Shown in pieces: positions 12,778 to 13,746 of a stretch of 13,746 nt of DNA. Under the pieces are notes generated by a model. The model was not told the origin of the DNA. It worked only from the letters and a program-made list of their open reading frames with translations, and ran no database searches. The translations under genes were made by a program, and so were the position numbers. The DNA is from JBOHDX01 sp050700835 (lineage in GTDB: Bacteria; Actinomycetota; Actinomycetes; Propionibacteriales; Nocardioidaceae): positions 1 to 13,746 of the forward strand of contig JBOHDX010000150.1 in assembly GCA_050700835.1 (NCBI GenBank), written 5' to 3'. How positions within the stretch are numbered: the first letter of the stretch is position 1; each line of letters opens with the position of its first letter.

Positions 12778-13746
12778 TCAGATCAACCGGCTGAGCGAGT
12801 AGATGACGACGCCGGCGATACCGCCGACGACGGTGCCGTTGATCCGGATGAACTGCAGATCCCGGCCGACGTGCAGCTCGATCCGGTTGGCCGCCTCGCG
12901 ACCGTCCCAGCGCGCGATCGTGTCGGTGATCACGGTGGTGAGCTCGTCGCCGTAGCGGCCGACGACGAACGCCGCGGCGTCCGCGAGGTAGTCGTCGACC
13001 CGGTTCCGCAGGACCTCGTCCTCGCCCAGTCGGCCTCCGAACCGCACCATCGCCTTCACCCCGCGGGTACGCACGGCGCTGTCGCGGTCGTCGAGGGCGG
13101 TGACGAGTGCCCGCCGGATCGCGTTCCACAGCGACGTGGCGGTCACTACCACCTGGGGCTGCGCGAGCAGCCGTGCCTTGAGTCGCTCTGCGCGTTCCAT
13201 CGTCTCCGGGTCGTGCTGGAGATCGTCGGCGAGCTGACGCAGCAGCCCGTCGAGCGCGCGCCGCGCGTGATGCTCGGGGTCATCGCGGATCTCCGTCACC
13301 CAGGCCAACAGCTCGACGTTCAGCCGTTGCACCACCTTCTCGTCGAGCCACTGCGGCGTCCACCAAGGCGCCCGTGTGGACAGTGCCCGCGCCACCGCCT
13401 CCTCGTTCTCCGTGAGCCAGTCGTGCACTTCACCGAGCACCAGGTCGACAAGACCGTGGTGAGCCCCGTCGTCCACGACGTCGGCCAGGAAGTGCCCGAG
13501 AAGCGCGCTCGCCGGCTCGTCAGCAAGCCGCGGCATCAGCTCGGACTCGACCAAGGCAGCGAAGTCCTCGTCGCGCACGCGCAACAAGGCGGTCCGGGTC
13601 AGCACCGCTGCTTCGTCCACCACGCGGGTGGCGTGTGCCTCGTCGGTGAGCCACTCACCCACCCGACGAGACACTTGCGCATCCGCGACGCGGGTACGCA
13701 CCACACCCTCGGTGAGAAAGTTGGAGGTGACGAACTCCTGGAGGCT
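12778..13746 (-). CDS. DUF445 membrane-associated protein (YjiN-like), C-terminal part, cut by window edge
   Basis: The reading frame is open from the right edge to the TGA at 12778-12780, giving 322 codons. GTG at 13704 is an internal codon rather than the likely start, because the preceding 14 codons (SLQEFVTSNFLTEG) read on in frame and family members run to about 400 residues. The conserved C-terminal block IELHVGRDLQFIRINGTVVGGIAGVVIY, ending in a single hydrophobic segment, identifies DUF445 (E. coli YjiN family). The body is largely helical and charged (for example DPETMERAERLKARLL), as expected for a long cytoplasmic or coiled-coil domain anchored at the ends; the N-terminal membrane segments lie outside the window. 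The function of the family is not established. It converges with the PPOX gene. Confidence 0.9.
   Translation of the reverse strand, partial: SLQEFVTSNFLTEGVVRTRVADAQVSRRVGEWLTDEAHATRVVDEAAVLTRTALLRVRDEDFAALVESELMPRLADEPASALLGHFLADVVDDGAHHGLVDLVLGEVHDWLTENEEAVARALSTRAPWWTPQWLDEKVVQRLNVELLAWVTEIRDDPEHHARRALDGLLRQLADDLQHDPETMERAERLKARLLAQPQVVVTATSLWNAIRRALVTALDDRDSAVRTRGVKAMVRFGGRLGEDEVLRNRVDDYLADAAAFVVGRYGDELTTVITDTIARWDGREAANRIELHVGRDLQFIRINGTVVGGIAGVVIYSLSRLI

Noticed and set aside
13704..13704. GTG at 13704 as the true start of the DUF445 gene
   Set aside because: The frame stays open to the window edge and the family is longer than 308 residues, so the gene is better read as truncated by the window.

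Overview
The window is very GC-rich, densely coding DNA with many GTG/TTG starts, overlapping starts and stops, an F420-type PPOX protein, and what looks like a leaderless promoter with Nur-type boxes. Together these point to an actinomycete. A Nocardioidaceae-like genome is my guess and is not proven by the sequence.

Left part (1-8345), all on the minus strand. Reading in the direction of transcription: a GAF-GGDEF diguanylate cyclase (6756-8345); a fused fatty acyl-CoA reductase/HAD-IB phosphatase (4437-6719); a zinc alcohol dehydrogenase (3238-4437); a DUF2088/LarA-like protein related to nickel-pincer lactate racemase (1661-3241); a PlsC-type acyltransferase (610-1533); and the first 154 codons of a NiCoT nickel/cobalt permease (1-464). 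The reductase, dehydrogenase and LarA-like genes are translationally coupled, with 1-nt and 4-nt overlaps. They look like a lipid-modifying pathway that reduces an acyl chain, removes a phosphate, oxidises or reduces an alcohol, applies an unusual hydride-transfer enzyme and re-acylates. The permease has two adjacent 17-bp dyads matching the Nur (nickel-uptake regulator) box over its promoter. This places nickel uptake beside a probable nickel-cofactor enzyme and is the most interesting part of the window.

Middle (8346-11264). A plus-strand CDF zinc-type efflux transporter diverges from the GGDEF gene and converges on a minus-strand pair: an AGE/YihS-type sugar isomerase followed by an unrecognised four-helix membrane protein.

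Gene-free gap (11265-11849). About 585 bp holds three repeat tracts: four 21-bp units next to the isomerase start, then two arrays of one 22-bp repeat family in opposite orientations. I see no convincing gene here.

Right part (11850-13746). A small GNAT-like acetyltransferase with a TTG start and an F420-dependent PPOX-class protein lie on the plus strand. They converge on the 3' portion of a DUF445 membrane protein that runs off the right edge.
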